DNA of 32,941 nucleotides from Alphaproteobacteria bacterium (GCA_022600345.1 JAHZKP010000066.1:1-32941), one strand, 5' to 3'. Positions 17,288-26,169 are shown, counted from the first letter of the stretch. Notes: a model not told the origin generated them from the letters alone. Translations and numbers: made by a program.

Positions 17288-19051
17288 ATGTTTGTGCAGC
17301 GTTTTAGGGCGGCTGCGGCCGCGTTGTCGTGCGCTCTATTGAGCGTTTTCGTTTTGGGATCAGGCTCGGCAACTGCTGGCCAGTGCATCAAGGACCACAC
17401 CAAGGTTCCGCTTGATGGCGCCAATGCCATTCGCGTCAAACAATACGTCTGCCGTTCTGAAGCTGCCGGTGTGGAGGGGCTTCTGGTCGAGTTCCACAGG
17501 CTTGATGACCTGAGCGCCAGCATGGTGCTGTTTGGTCCGATGGTGCCGCAGTTGGAAGCCATTTTTGGTGGGGCACGCATTCGCCAGAACAGTATGTTTC
17601 AAGAGTACAAGTCGCTGGTCGACAACTTCGGAATTCCCTACGACTCCCAAGGGCGCAAAATTTTGCTTGATACCTCAAACAACGATTCGGGAGACGTCGA
17701 AGTAAAGGGTGATGATGAGGGAGGGGCTGCGCAGCGATTGGATGCGAAATTCAGCCAGGTCAAATCGTTCGATACGGATTGGACGTTGAGCATGCCGATG
17801 CCCGACGTGGAAGCAGGGATGGTCAGGACCGATAAATGGCCGAAGGGGTGGAAGGTCAATTATCCGGCCGTCGGTCCCAACGAAGCAGATGAGTTGATGC
17901 CGGAAACGACTATGTGGCGGTATTTGGAGCGGCGAGATTTAGAAAATTACGATGCGAATTGGCGGCGAGAAAGTGCGAAGTGGGGCGGTAACGAGGGCCC
18001 AACGCCCCAGGTCGCCAAACAGATCGCATTGTTATCGCATCTGACGCGGGACAATTTCCCAGAAGACTTCATGGTTATTGAAGGACATTTTAGGGGGTGC
18101 GGCGAGGAATATGCACTGAGTTACAGCTCCAAGTTCCGCAATGTATATCTCGAGTTGGCTTTGGTGAAGAATACCTCGGGGCGGACGATTGTCGTCGATA
18201 ATTTCATCGCGGGGCAGATACTGCAGCCATTGTTGCGGCTAGCGGAGGAAAGTTCGCGTCTGGCGAGGAGTGCTGCACCGGTTGGAAGCGGCTTTACTCT
18301 GGCAGCGGGGGAAAGCGTCGTTGTGCCGTTGCGGATCGTTCTGGAGGACCCAAACAGTGTGGGTCATACTCCGACGCCACGGGAGGAACTAAGTGCTGCC
18401 TATCGGGCCTTAAAGTCGTTCTCCAAAGAGCATCTTTTCTCCATCAAATTGGATGGCGTTGATCAGCCGATGCGAAAGAAGCGACGCTATTTCAAGAAAC
18501 CAAAACCGATGCCGCCCGTGCCAGCCTATGTCTATGGGCCGGAATCCTATCTGGCTGGTTTTAGAATAGACGGGCAGGATCTTTTGCTTGAGGACAATTC
18601 GGGGAACTTCCTTGGGTTTTCTGTTGGCAATTTGCAGGGCTCGTGTCCGTTCCTTTACGCCTGGAATGACAAGACGGACCGCTGGAATGGCTACGGCAAG
18701 GTCATTCATCAATCTCACGGGCGCGATCGTGAGGCGAGCGAGCGGGTGAAGCTCGACCGATTTGCCACCCGGTTCCGGTTGACCGAGCACGAATTGGAGC
18801 TTTCGCAGATCAACCGGTTGGCGTTGTTGGTCGGTCTGAAGGATGGGCGCGAAATAGTGTTGCTGCCTGAAGATCCAGCGCTTGCCAAGCAGGACAAGCG
18901 CTATCGGAAGATCTTTGCCGGAGCCAGCCTGGAGTTCAGCTTCAAGTTGCCTGAAGATGTCAAACGAGAGGATGTCGTCTCATCGCATTTGGATGTGACG
19001 GGCTACTACCGGCTTTACACGCCGCAGCTTTCCAAGGCTGATTTGCAGTGA
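17288..19051 (+). CDS. Large exported protein of unknown function
   Basis: This 587-residue protein has a signal peptide (hydrophobic about 10-28, probable cleavage near SATA at 30), so the mature protein should be periplasmic or surface-exposed. It has few cysteines: one just after the signal, one in CRSEAAG, one in the GHFRGCGEEY region and one in GSCPFLYAW. The segment SCPFLYAWNDKTDRWNGYGKVI resembles the short motif seen in bacterial proteins where CP(F/Y)(L/V)Y.WN begins a terminal beta domain; that comparison is from memory and weak. A beta-rich segment with AAGESVVVPLRIVLEDP precedes it. No transmembrane segment, enzyme motif or lipobox is visible. The neighbour downstream is an ICMT-like methyltransferase 84 bp away. 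Confidence 0.8.
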   Translation: MFVQRFRAAAAALSCALLSVFVLGSGSATAGQCIKDHTKVPLDGANAIRVKQYVCRSEAAGVEGLLVEFHRLDDLSASMVLFGPMVPQLEAIFGGARIRQNSMFQEYKSLVDNFGIPYDSQGRKILLDTSNNDSGDVEVKGDDEGGAAQRLDAKFSQVKSFDTDWTLSMPMPDVEAGMVRTDKWPKGWKVNYPAVGPNEADELMPETTMWRYLERRDLENYDANWRRESAKWGGNEGPTPQVAKQIALLSHLTRDNFPEDFMVIEGHFRGCGEEYALSYSSKFRNVYLELALVKNTSGRTIVVDNFIAGQILQPLLRLAEESSRLARSAAPVGSGFTLAAGESVVVPLRIVLEDPNSVGHTPTPREELSAAYRALKSFSKEHLFSIKLDGVDQPMRKKRRYFKKPKPMPPVPAYVYGPESYLAGFRIDGQDLLLEDNSGNFLGFSVGNLQGSCPFLYAWNDKTDRWNGYGKVIHQSHGRDREASERVKLDRFATRFRLTEHELELSQINRLALLVGLKDGREIVLLPEDPALAKQDKRYRKIFAGASLEFSFKLPEDVKREDVVSSHLDVTGYYRLYTPQLSKADLQ

Positions 19052-19135
19052 TGGGAACTGACCGGGTAACGAATGAAGTCCGGCGGGCTGAAGTGCGACT
19101 GCTGGTTGCCCTGGTCGGGAGTGTAAAGCCGTTAC

Positions 19136-19831
19136 ATGGCAAACGATAATCTTATCGGCCGGGCCGCGCTGACGGTTGCAAGGCGGGGTCTCATACAGGC
19201 GGTGATGTTGCTCGCACCGGCGGGAACATTGATGTGGCCGAAGGCGTGGGTATTGATCGCCATAACGGTGCTGGGGACGGGGCTCAGTTTCACGGTGCTG
19301 TGGTTTCGCGACCGGGGCCTCTTGCGTGAGCGCTTGAGCGGTGCGTTTCGCCCCGAGCAGGACAGCTTCGACCGCATGTTGTTGATCGCCCTGATCGTGT
19401 CGTTTGCTGCAAGCTTGCTGGCTTCATCAATTGACGTCTGGCATATCGGCTTGTTTCCGATCACCAGTCCGGTCGTTGCGTTCATTGGTCTTGCAATGGT
19501 GTTAGCGGGGAGCCTGCTGTGGGTTCGCGCGATGCGGGTCAACTCGTTTGGCTCGATAGCGGTGAAACACCAGGCCGATCGCGAACATGCCGTCGTCGAT
19601 CATGATGTCTACGGCATCGTGCGGCACCCGATGTATACTGGGATCTTGCTGGTGTTGTTGGGGCAGCCGGTCTGGTTGGGATCGACGCTGGGCGTTCTGG
19701 TGGGGCTATTGGGGTTGATCGTCCTCGCTGTTCGAGTCGTCAACGAAGAAAAGTTCCTGGTCGAAAAACTCGATGGCTACGACCAATACATCAACCGCGT
19801 GCGCTACCGGCTGGTGCCCGGTATCTGGTGA
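19136..19831 (+). CDS. Isoprenylcysteine carboxyl methyltransferase-like (ICMT family) membrane protein
   Basis: This 231-residue membrane protein has about five hydrophobic segments and ends with the ICMT/phospholipid-methyltransferase signature: GIVRHPMYTGILL (about 161-173), then NEEKFLVEKLDGYDQYINRVRYRLVPG. In characterised relatives the RHP and E-E residues bind S-adenosylmethionine at the membrane surface. Bacterial members act on unknown small substrates or lipids, not on prenylated proteins. The start has only a distant GGGAG. It follows the exported 587-residue protein and precedes the DUF2007-like gene by about 28 bp, all on the plus strand. Confidence 0.88.
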   Translation: MANDNLIGRAALTVARRGLIQAVMLLAPAGTLMWPKAWVLIAITVLGTGLSFTVLWFRDRGLLRERLSGAFRPEQDSFDRMLLIALIVSFAASLLASSIDVWHIGLFPITSPVVAFIGLAMVLAGSLLWVRAMRVNSFGSIAVKHQADREHAVVDHDVYGIVRHPMYTGILLVLLGQPVWLGSTLGVLVGLLGLIVLAVRVVNEEKFLVEKLDGYDQYINRVRYRLVPGIW

Positions 19832-19859
19832 GATTGCCTTTGGTTAAGGGAGTTGGTTG

Positions 19860-20225
19860 ATGGGCCGATTGGTCATTATTCGGCACTTCTACACGCTGCC
19901 AGACGCATTGGTCGCCCGGTCAGTTCTGGACGCTTACGGGATTGTTGCAACCTTGCCCGACTTCAATCTTGTTTCTAATGCCTGGTTATGGACCCAGGCC
20001 GTTCAAGGCATCCGGCTCGGTGTCGTTGATTTGGATGAGCCGGTTGCGATGGGGCTGCTTGAGCCTGTCGAACGGGTCAGATCAGGTCACATTCCTATCG
20101 GACTGGACAACCTTATATGGGCTGCTTTCGCGCTCTTTTTCGCAGGCGTTCCGCATCCGGTCCGGCGTGGCCAGACGATTTGCGGAAGGCCCAGGACCTC
20201 GTACCCATCAGGTTCCATGGGTTGA
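19860..20225 (+). CDS. DUF2007-like (putative signal-transducing) small protein
   Basis: This 121-residue protein opens with VIIRHFYTLPDALVARSVLDAYGIVATLPD, which fits the GlnB-like ferredoxin fold of DUF2007 proteins (a strand, then a helix that scans 'which copy', then a strand), followed by GIRLGVVDLDEP, also usual. A hydrophobic helix (NLIWAAFALFFAGVP) and a basic tail end the protein. ATG 19860 or TTG 19857 could start it. The tail after about residue 100 looks low-complexity, so the C-terminus may have changed recently. Function unknown. Confidence 0.65.
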   Translation: MGRLVIIRHFYTLPDALVARSVLDAYGIVATLPDFNLVSNAWLWTQAVQGIRLGVVDLDEPVAMGLLEPVERVRSGHIPIGLDNLIWAAFALFFAGVPHPVRRGQTICGRPRTSYPSGSMG

Positions 20226-20385
20226 CCAGTTGGTCGCTGACCCTTCGACTGCCTGTAGTCTTCGCTGAGCACGGTCGTCACGGTTCCGGGGGCGGCGGTG
20301 TTCTTTTTTTGCGACCGCCGGTCAGGTCATATTGTTGTGATTCGGGATTGTTTAAGTCCCAAAGCCACTCCAGCGTTCCGACTCC

Positions 20386-20406
20386 GGCACTTGGCGAGCA
20401 AGTGCC
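20386..20406. other. Perfect 8-bp hairpin between convergent genes
   Basis: GGCACTTG / CAAGTGCC with a 5-nt loop lies between the convergent DUF2007-like and lipoprotein genes. There is no T run on either side, so it is at best a weak terminator for either strand. The rest of 20226-20430 holds no recognisable gene. Confidence 0.45.
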
Positions 20407-20436
20407 TTCGCAGGAACCCCGAGCATGTTTTTATTT

Positions 20437-20509
20437 GTGCATTGGATTCACAGAATTTGCTCCACTTGGCACCGGAGGCAAATATCTGATCCAATGCACT
20501 AGGTGCCAA
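20437..20509. repeat. Two interlocked inverted repeats (pseudoknot topology)
   Basis: GTGCATTGGAT (20437-20447) is the exact reverse complement of 20489-20499. TTGGCACC (20466-20473) is the exact reverse complement of 20502-20509. The arms alternate (A, B, A', B'), which is the order of an H-type pseudoknot rather than nested hairpins. The A' and B' arms contain the stop codon and last codons of the minus-strand lipoprotein gene. Confidence 0.6.
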
Positions 20510-21020
20510 AGCCACCTTTGATGGCGCCGCCGGAATGGGCGGGATAGGCGGTGACGGCGCTTTTGGAAAATTCAAGCGTCAGGTCTTTTTCCAGATAGAC
20601 CGTTTTATCGTGGGCGCGGAAGCCTTTTTCACCATGGATGGCCGCATAAAGCGGTTTGCCGATAGGGGGGGGCTGCTTGCCGTCGACTGCGTCGGGCATT
20701 TCGACATAAAAGCCGAGCAGGCGGGGGCGATACTGGTTGTTGAGCGTGCGCTCGCAGCTCAGTTCCTTGGCATCGCAAATGCGCTTGCTATCGTAGGTCG
20801 GGCTATCGTCATTGTGGATCTTGATGGCTGCGCGAATGGCATGCGAGCAGATTTCGCGGGTGAAATCTTTGTTGGATGCGCAGTCGTTACTTGAGGTGAA
20901 AATGCCGCGCGGGCCGCTGCCGTGTGTCGGGCCAGCGTCTCCGCCGCAGCCGGCAAGTGCCAGCGTTGCGAGTGCAATACCGAGAACAACAGGGGTCTTG
21001 ACCTGAATCTTTGCGAACAT
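20499..21020 (-). CDS. DUF1190/YgiB-like lipoprotein
   Basis: This 173-residue protein has a lipoprotein signal peptide with lipobox LALAGC (Cys at 25), so it should be lipid-anchored in the envelope. The mature part has the DUF1190 (YgiB/UPF0441) pattern: NDC near the start, a Cys in the first helix (REICSHAI), YDSKRICDA with further Cys, and the closing GGFG motif (AIKGGFGT). The family's role is not established; YgiB-type genes are usually envelope-associated. It is divergent from ilvC with 328 bp between. The assignment rests on these short motifs and is moderate. Confidence 0.72.
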   Translation of the reverse strand: MFAKIQVKTPVVLGIALATLALAGCGGDAGPTHGSGPRGIFTSSNDCASNKDFTREICSHAIRAAIKIHNDDSPTYDSKRICDAKELSCERTLNNQYRPRLLGFYVEMPDAVDGKQPPPIGKPLYAAIHGEKGFRAHDKTVYLEKDLTLEFSKSAVTAYPAHSGGAIKGGFGT

Positions 21021-21113
21021 GACGGCGGTTTCCTCCTCACCACAAGTTGGGGGATGTTAGCCCAAATCGGTTGAGGGTCGGTTAATGCCTCGTTAGGGCT
21101 TCGTGGGGGGCGA

Positions 21114-21250
21114 CAGTTTCGGCCAAAGGTGCTCTTGGAGCCCTGCAACCGGGACGAAACGGCTCGAAACTGGGCGAAGCCGGGTCAGTTTCGGGGTTGG
21201 GTGGATAAATCATTGAAACGCGCGGGCATTGGGTAGTAGGTTCGCGCGTT
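21114..21250 (+). promoter_or_regulatory. Repeated CAGTTTCG motifs and a GC-rich hairpin upstream of ilvC
   Basis: CAGTTTCGG occurs at 21114-21122 and 21186-21194 on the plus strand, and its reverse complement CGAAACTG at 21165-21172. The last two form an inverted repeat with a 13-nt spacer. Further down, AACGCGCG (21217-21224) pairs perfectly with CGCGCGTT (21243-21250). The 328-bp space between the divergent lipoprotein gene and ilvC must hold promoters for both; these are the only ordered signals I see. Which gene they serve is unknown. Confidence 0.4.
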
Positions 21251-21327
21251 CTCGTCACCACCAGCCTGCTGTGGCCGTTCGAAGTGCTATTTCAGGCGGC
21301 ATCGTGGCGTTCGTAATTCTCGATTAA

Positions 21328-22688
<1,361 letters not shown>

Positions 22689-22709
22689 TTTTTAGGGTCG
22701 GTCTGAGAT

Positions 22710-22735
22710 GGATTGCATTGCGGAAGATGCAATCC
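22710..22735 (+). promoter_or_regulatory. 9-bp inverted repeat ahead of the PIN module
   Basis: GGATTGCAT (22710-22718) and ATGCAATCC (22727-22735) form a perfect stem with an 8-nt loop, 33 bp before the start of the partner gene. It could be the operator through which the module regulates itself, or a terminator for readthrough from ilvC (the following bases are pyrimidine-rich, GTCCTTATCTTT). Confidence 0.45.
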
Positions 22736-22767
22736 GTCCTTATCTTTGCTTTCACGGAGGTCGTGAA

Positions 22768-23028
22768 ATGGATGCAAGGAAGGCAGTCGAGGCAGCGAAG
22801 TCTTACTTTGTCGAGACCTTTAACGAGACGCCCACACTCGAAGAAATTTGGTTTGATGATCTGGAAGGCGTTTGGTGCATCACTCTTGGCGTAGCGAGGC
22901 CTGTGAAGTCGTCTGTTCTTGGACCGGCGGTGCCCGTTGAGAATGTAAAATATAAGGTCGTGCGACTGAGAGATAGCGACGAAAAAGTACTTTCGGTAAA
23001 GATCCGCGAGTTCGAGCGTGCAGCGTGA
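22768..23028 (+). CDS. Small partner protein of a PIN-domain gene (antitoxin-like position)
   Basis: The ATG at 22768 has GGAGG 7 nt upstream and gives 86 residues. The protein is acidic at the front and basic at the end: an amphipathic helix (ARKAVEAAKSYFVETFNE), then strands EEIWFDDLEGVWCITLGV and KYKVVRLRDSDEKVLSVKIREF. This helix-strand-strand-strand outline resembles a PepSY-like or small ferredoxin-like domain in which a residue pair such as 'EVLSxKIR' ends the sheet. I know related small proteins next to PIN genes only from memory and cannot name the family. The stop overlaps the start of the PIN gene by one base (TGATG), as in toxin-antitoxin operons. Codon use is more AT-rich than in neighbouring genes. 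Confidence 0.75.
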   Translation: MDARKAVEAAKSYFVETFNETPTLEEIWFDDLEGVWCITLGVARPVKSSVLGPAVPVENVKYKVVRLRDSDEKVLSVKIREFERAA

Positions 23029-23498
23029 TGCCCCGAGTGGCCCTCGATTCCAATCTTCTCTTACTGCTTGTTGTTGGTGAAACCGATTTACGTCTCATAG
23101 AGCGTCATCGGCGCTTGCGGGCCTATGATCTGGATTCGTATCGACTCATCGCTGAGATGGTGGTCGATGCGTCGCGAATTCTTGTAACGCCTAACGTCCT
23201 CACAGAAGTGTCCAACCTGGGATGTTATGGGATCTCCGAACCCGGCTGTTCCCAAATTCGAGCAACACTTCGCATGCTCGTTAAGCAAGCCGGAGAGGTC
23301 TATCTCCCGAGTTCAGATGCTATGGGTGCACACGAGTTTCAACGACTTGGCTTGACCGACGCGACTTTCCTGCAAATTCAATGGCCAGAAGACTGTACTC
23401 TCTGGACGGATGATCTTGATCTCTGGCTGGCAGCAAATGCTCGCGGTGTAAAAGTTCAAAGATTACTCGACATGCGTCAAGAACGAGGTTTGCTCTGA
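23028..23498 (+). CDS. PIN-domain protein (putative ribonuclease, toxin-like)
   Basis: This 156-residue protein fits the PIN nuclease plan: an acidic residue on the first strand (VALDSNLLLLLVV), a second in TPNVLTEVSN, a third in GLTDATFL and the closing TDDLDLWLAANARGVKVQRL. Four acidic positions in this order bind metal in PIN RNases, so RNA cleavage is the likely activity. It is longer than VapC toxins (about 130) and belongs to a PIN group with an LxVVGxxD-like opening and an extra helical insert (ERHRRLRAYDLDSYRLI). Start ATG 23028 overlaps the partner stop; GTG 23025 is an alternative. Toxicity is inferred. Confidence 0.78.
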   Translation: MPRVALDSNLLLLLVVGETDLRLIERHRRLRAYDLDSYRLIAEMVVDASRILVTPNVLTEVSNLGCYGISEPGCSQIRATLRMLVKQAGEVYLPSSDAMGAHEFQRLGLTDATFLQIQWPEDCTLWTDDLDLWLAANARGVKVQRLLDMRQERGLL

Positions 23499-23732
23499 AA
23501 ACTTTCTGTTATGACCACGCTGGGTGGCCGCCAATTATCTTCTGGGCGACTATGCCAATTCCTCCAGGGAGGCGGTTGCCTTTCGCCAATTTATAATTTC
23601 CTGACGCGCGGTGAAACTGCGGTGCAGTGCACGCCTCTATGAATGCGGTAACCTCTGCGGTTATCATGTTCCATTTGGGGGACTTCTGGTCTGGCATCGA
23701 GTTGGCATCCAACACTGATAACAGGTGATCGC

Positions 23733-24671
23733 ATGACGGTTAGGCGCAGGACATTCCTTCAAGGGCTTGGGGCAGCATCGTTTGCTGGTGCTACCGGCCT
23801 CCACGCCTTCTCATCGGACAGTGCGGCGGCGCAGTCTGTCAAGGCGCCGGGAACGCGGCCCATTCCATCGACCGGCGAGGAGATGCCGCTGGTCGGCCTT
23901 GGAAGCTGGATCACATTCAATGTTGGCAATGACCCGCTATTGCTCGATGCCTCGGCTGAGGTGATCGCAAGTTTTCTAACGGGTGGCGGGCGGATGATCG
24001 ATTCCTCGCCGATGTACGGCTCCGCGCAATCGACGATCGGCTACGGGCTTGGCAAGTTGAACTATCCGGCGGCCGCTTTCTCGGCTGACAAGATCTGGAC
24101 CTCGTCGCCAAGCAATGGTCGTGCGCAACTTGCAAAGACGCAAGGCCTGTGGGGCGTCAAGCGTATGGATCTCATGCAGGTTCATAACCTGCTGGCGTGG
24201 GAGGCTCATTTGAAGATGCTCCAGGATCTGAAGGCTGCAGGAGAGATCCGCTACGTCGGGATCACGACGTCGCATGGCCGCAGGCATCGCGAGCTTGAAC
24301 AGATCATGCGCACACAGGATATCGACTTTGTCCAGCTCACCTACAACGTGTTCGATCGCGAGGTGGAGGGGCGTCTGCTGCCGCTGGCGCGCGAGAAGGG
24401 TATCGGTGTGATCGTCAACCGGCCTTATCGCCGTGGAGCTTTGATTGAGCGATTCGCGGGCAAGCCGTTGCCGCCAATTGCAGGTGAGATCGGTGCCAAG
24501 AGCTGGGCGCAGATTCTCCTGAAATTTGTCATATCGCACCCGGCGGTGACATGCGCGATCCCAGCCACCACGCGGGTCGACCATGTGAAGGAAAACCTTG
24601 CGGCCGCAGTCGGCCCGCTGCCTGATGCCGCGATGCGCAAGCGGATTGCCGAGACAGCGGCCAACGCCTGA
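23733..24671 (+). CDS. Tat-exported aldo/keto reductase
   Basis: This 312-residue protein begins with a twin-arginine signal (RRRTFLQG at 4-11, then a mild hydrophobic stretch and an Ala-rich cleavage region near 33), so it should be exported folded, with its cofactor bound. The AKR catalytic tetrad is complete: Asp90 (RMIDSS), Tyr95 (MYGSA), Lys120 (ADKIW) and His151 (MQVHN). The later NADPH-binding segment is present (AIPATTRVDHVKENL). A Tat-exported AKR is known from alphaproteobacteria, but the natural substrate is unknown. Its stop is one base before the start of the DUF6064 gene, so the two are probably one operon. Confidence 0.9.
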   Translation: MTVRRRTFLQGLGAASFAGATGLHAFSSDSAAAQSVKAPGTRPIPSTGEEMPLVGLGSWITFNVGNDPLLLDASAEVIASFLTGGGRMIDSSPMYGSAQSTIGYGLGKLNYPAAAFSADKIWTSSPSNGRAQLAKTQGLWGVKRMDLMQVHNLLAWEAHLKMLQDLKAAGEIRYVGITTSHGRRHRELEQIMRTQDIDFVQLTYNVFDREVEGRLLPLAREKGIGVIVNRPYRRGALIERFAGKPLPPIAGEIGAKSWAQILLKFVISHPAVTCAIPATTRVDHVKENLAAAVGPLPDAAMRKRIAETAANA

Positions 24672-24672
24672 G

Positions 24673-25335
24673 ATGGGCGACTGGTCGAGCTATTCGCTGG
24701 CGGATTTTCTGCTCTTCTCACCGCGCGTCTACGACCGGATGTTCGTCCTGCTGAACCAGGACATCTGGCCGGCGCAGATCGCCTTGTTGGCCGTCGGGTT
24801 GATTGTCGTCGTGCTTGCCTATCGTGGAAATGCGTTCGGGAAGCGGGTCGCCCTGTTGGTGTTGGGACTTTTCTGGGCGAGCCTGGCATTGGTGTTCTTT
24901 CCAGGCCGCTATCAAGCCATCAACTGGCTGGGCGATTGGCTTGCATTGGCTGCTGGATTGCAGGCGGCGCTGATGATCGGGTTGGGGTGTCTGCCATCGT
25001 CTGTGTTCGCGCCGCGCCGGTTGGATCGCTTTTCGCACGCGGTCGCGCTGTCACTTCTCATCTTTGGGCTGCTGGTCTATCCGCTGATAGCGGTGGTCGC
25101 CGGTCGAGGACTTGAGGGCGCTGAGGTTGCTGGAGCTGCGCCCGACCCCACGGCTATCGCAACGCTTGGTCTTGCCATCCTGCTGACCGGTACCGCCCGG
25201 TGGGTCGCGATGGCTGTGCCAATCGCGTGGTGCGTGTTCACCGGGTTAACGCTCTGGACGCTCGGCTATCCGGAGTTCTGGGTTGTGCCGCTGGTGGTTG
25301 TTGGGTTGCTGGTGGCGGTGCTGCGCGGTGAATGA
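24673..25335 (+). CDS. DUF6064-like integral membrane protein
   Basis: This 220-residue protein has about six to seven hydrophobic segments. The sequence LADFLLFSPRVYDRMFVLLNQDIWPAQ at the start, then FFPGRYQAINW and PDPTAIATLGLAILL near the end, match the DUF6064 pattern that I know from other proteobacteria. The ATG at 24673 follows the AKR stop (24669-24671) after a single base, indicating translational coupling. The frame is open from 24598, but that would overlap the AKR extensively. Function unknown; it may anchor or supply the exported reductase, which is inference from position only. Confidence 0.78.
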   Translation: MGDWSSYSLADFLLFSPRVYDRMFVLLNQDIWPAQIALLAVGLIVVVLAYRGNAFGKRVALLVLGLFWASLALVFFPGRYQAINWLGDWLALAAGLQAALMIGLGCLPSSVFAPRRLDRFSHAVALSLLIFGLLVYPLIAVVAGRGLEGAEVAGAAPDPTAIATLGLAILLTGTARWVAMAVPIAWCVFTGLTLWTLGYPEFWVVPLVVVGLLVAVLRGE

Positions 25336-25356
25336 GGTGAGTGCATAATCCTTCCT

Positions 25357-25438
25357 ACCCACCCGGGTAACCCCCATTCTCCCCCTGGGTGAGTTGCTTA
25401 ACTCCCCCTGGGTGAAACTATCGTTTCCCCCTGGGTGA
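25357..25438. repeat. 23-bp-period array of CCCCCTGGGTGA
   Basis: CCCCCTGGGTGA occurs perfectly at 25381-25392, 25404-25415 and 25427-25438, each preceded by T. The intervening 11 bp differ. A degenerate fourth unit, ACCCACCCGGGTAA, starts at about 25357. A 23-bp period is near two helical turns, so copies face the same side of the DNA. The array lies between the DUF6064 gene and the small exported protein gene at 25607. Confidence 0.85.
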
Positions 25439-25606
25439 AGCGGTCTGTCGCGCGGCGAATATGCGCTGCAGTGCGCGCATTGCTGCGATGCGGCATCAGG
25501 GCTACCTCATTGGAATCCCATCGCTTATCCCTCTTTTGACGGTCAGGGATCACACCAGCGGCGCCACGCTGCTCACCTTGCCTTTGAATAAGAAGGAGAT
25601 AACTCA

Positions 25607-25981
25607 ATGCGTGCATTCATCATTGCAGCTACCGCAGCCGTTGCCATGAGCGTTGCAGCCCCTGCAATCGCTGGTAACGCAGCCCGCGTTGTTCTCGATC
25701 CGGCCAAGGGACAAAGTTTTGAAGTCGGCACCGGCAAGGCTGTCGGCTACTTCCTGGCCAAGGACGGCACGTGCGCACTGACGTTGATGCTGGCACCCAA
25801 GGGTGACATCGATGAGGTCAAGGGGGCGGGCACGCGGGTTCGCTTCGACATTGCACCTGGTAAGACCGGTGCATTTGAATCGCCTGAAGGTGGCACGTTG
25901 CAGTTCACTTGCGAAGCCGGTGCCAAGCAGATGACGGTCAAGTCGTTCGACCGCGTCGCCTACGCCGCGCCGAAGGCTTGA
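25607..25981 (+). CDS. Small exported protein of unknown function
   Basis: This 124-residue protein has a signal peptide (hydrophobic 3-21, cleavage likely after AIA at 22). The mature 102 residues are beta-rich and begin NAARVVLDPAKGQSFEVGTGKAVGYF, with two cysteines (TCALTL and FTCEAG) that could form one disulfide, and a compact pattern of alternating hydrophobic residues ending in MTVKSFDRVAYA. It could be a small beta-sandwich periplasmic protein. The Shine-Dalgarno sequence AAGGAG is well placed. The GGGTGA array is 170 bp upstream and may regulate it. I do not recognise a family. Confidence 0.8.
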   Translation: MRAFIIAATAAVAMSVAAPAIAGNAARVVLDPAKGQSFEVGTGKAVGYFLAKDGTCALTLMLAPKGDIDEVKGAGTRVRFDIAPGKTGAFESPEGGTLQFTCEAGAKQMTVKSFDRVAYAAPKA

Positions 25982-26090
25982 GAGCTTCTTTTTGTGTCTT
26001 CACTCGTCAACTCAGTAGGCACATCAGCTCCGGAGGGCCGATGCCCCCCAAGTCTTTGGAAGGTCTGGTTCCAAGAGGCAACGTCTTATC

Positions 26091-26148
26091 GGCGCAATGC
26101 ATTGCGCCCTACCAGACTCGCTGACCGTAGGGCGCAATGCATTGCGCC
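26091..26148. repeat. Nested palindromes: two copies of an 18-bp perfect palindrome in inverted arms
   Basis: GGCGCAATGCATTGCGCC, itself a perfect palindrome, occurs at 26091-26108 and 26131-26148. Extended by CCTAC on one side and GTAGG on the other, the copies form an inverted repeat of 22 bp arms with a 14-bp centre. It sits between the convergent exported-protein gene and purQ. It has the look of a REP-like dispersed element or of a bidirectional terminator without a T run. The upstream 25982-26090 has no gene. Confidence 0.8.
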
Positions 26149-26169
26149 ATTGCACACTTCGAGGTGAAC

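Noticed and set aside
23499-23732. 68-residue minus-strand ORF between the PIN and AKR genes
   Set aside because: No Shine-Dalgarno sequence or recognisable composition; the 234-bp space is better left without a gene.
25381-25438. CRISPR array
   Set aside because: Units are only 12 bp with 11-bp gaps, no cas genes are near, and there are no spacers of normal length.
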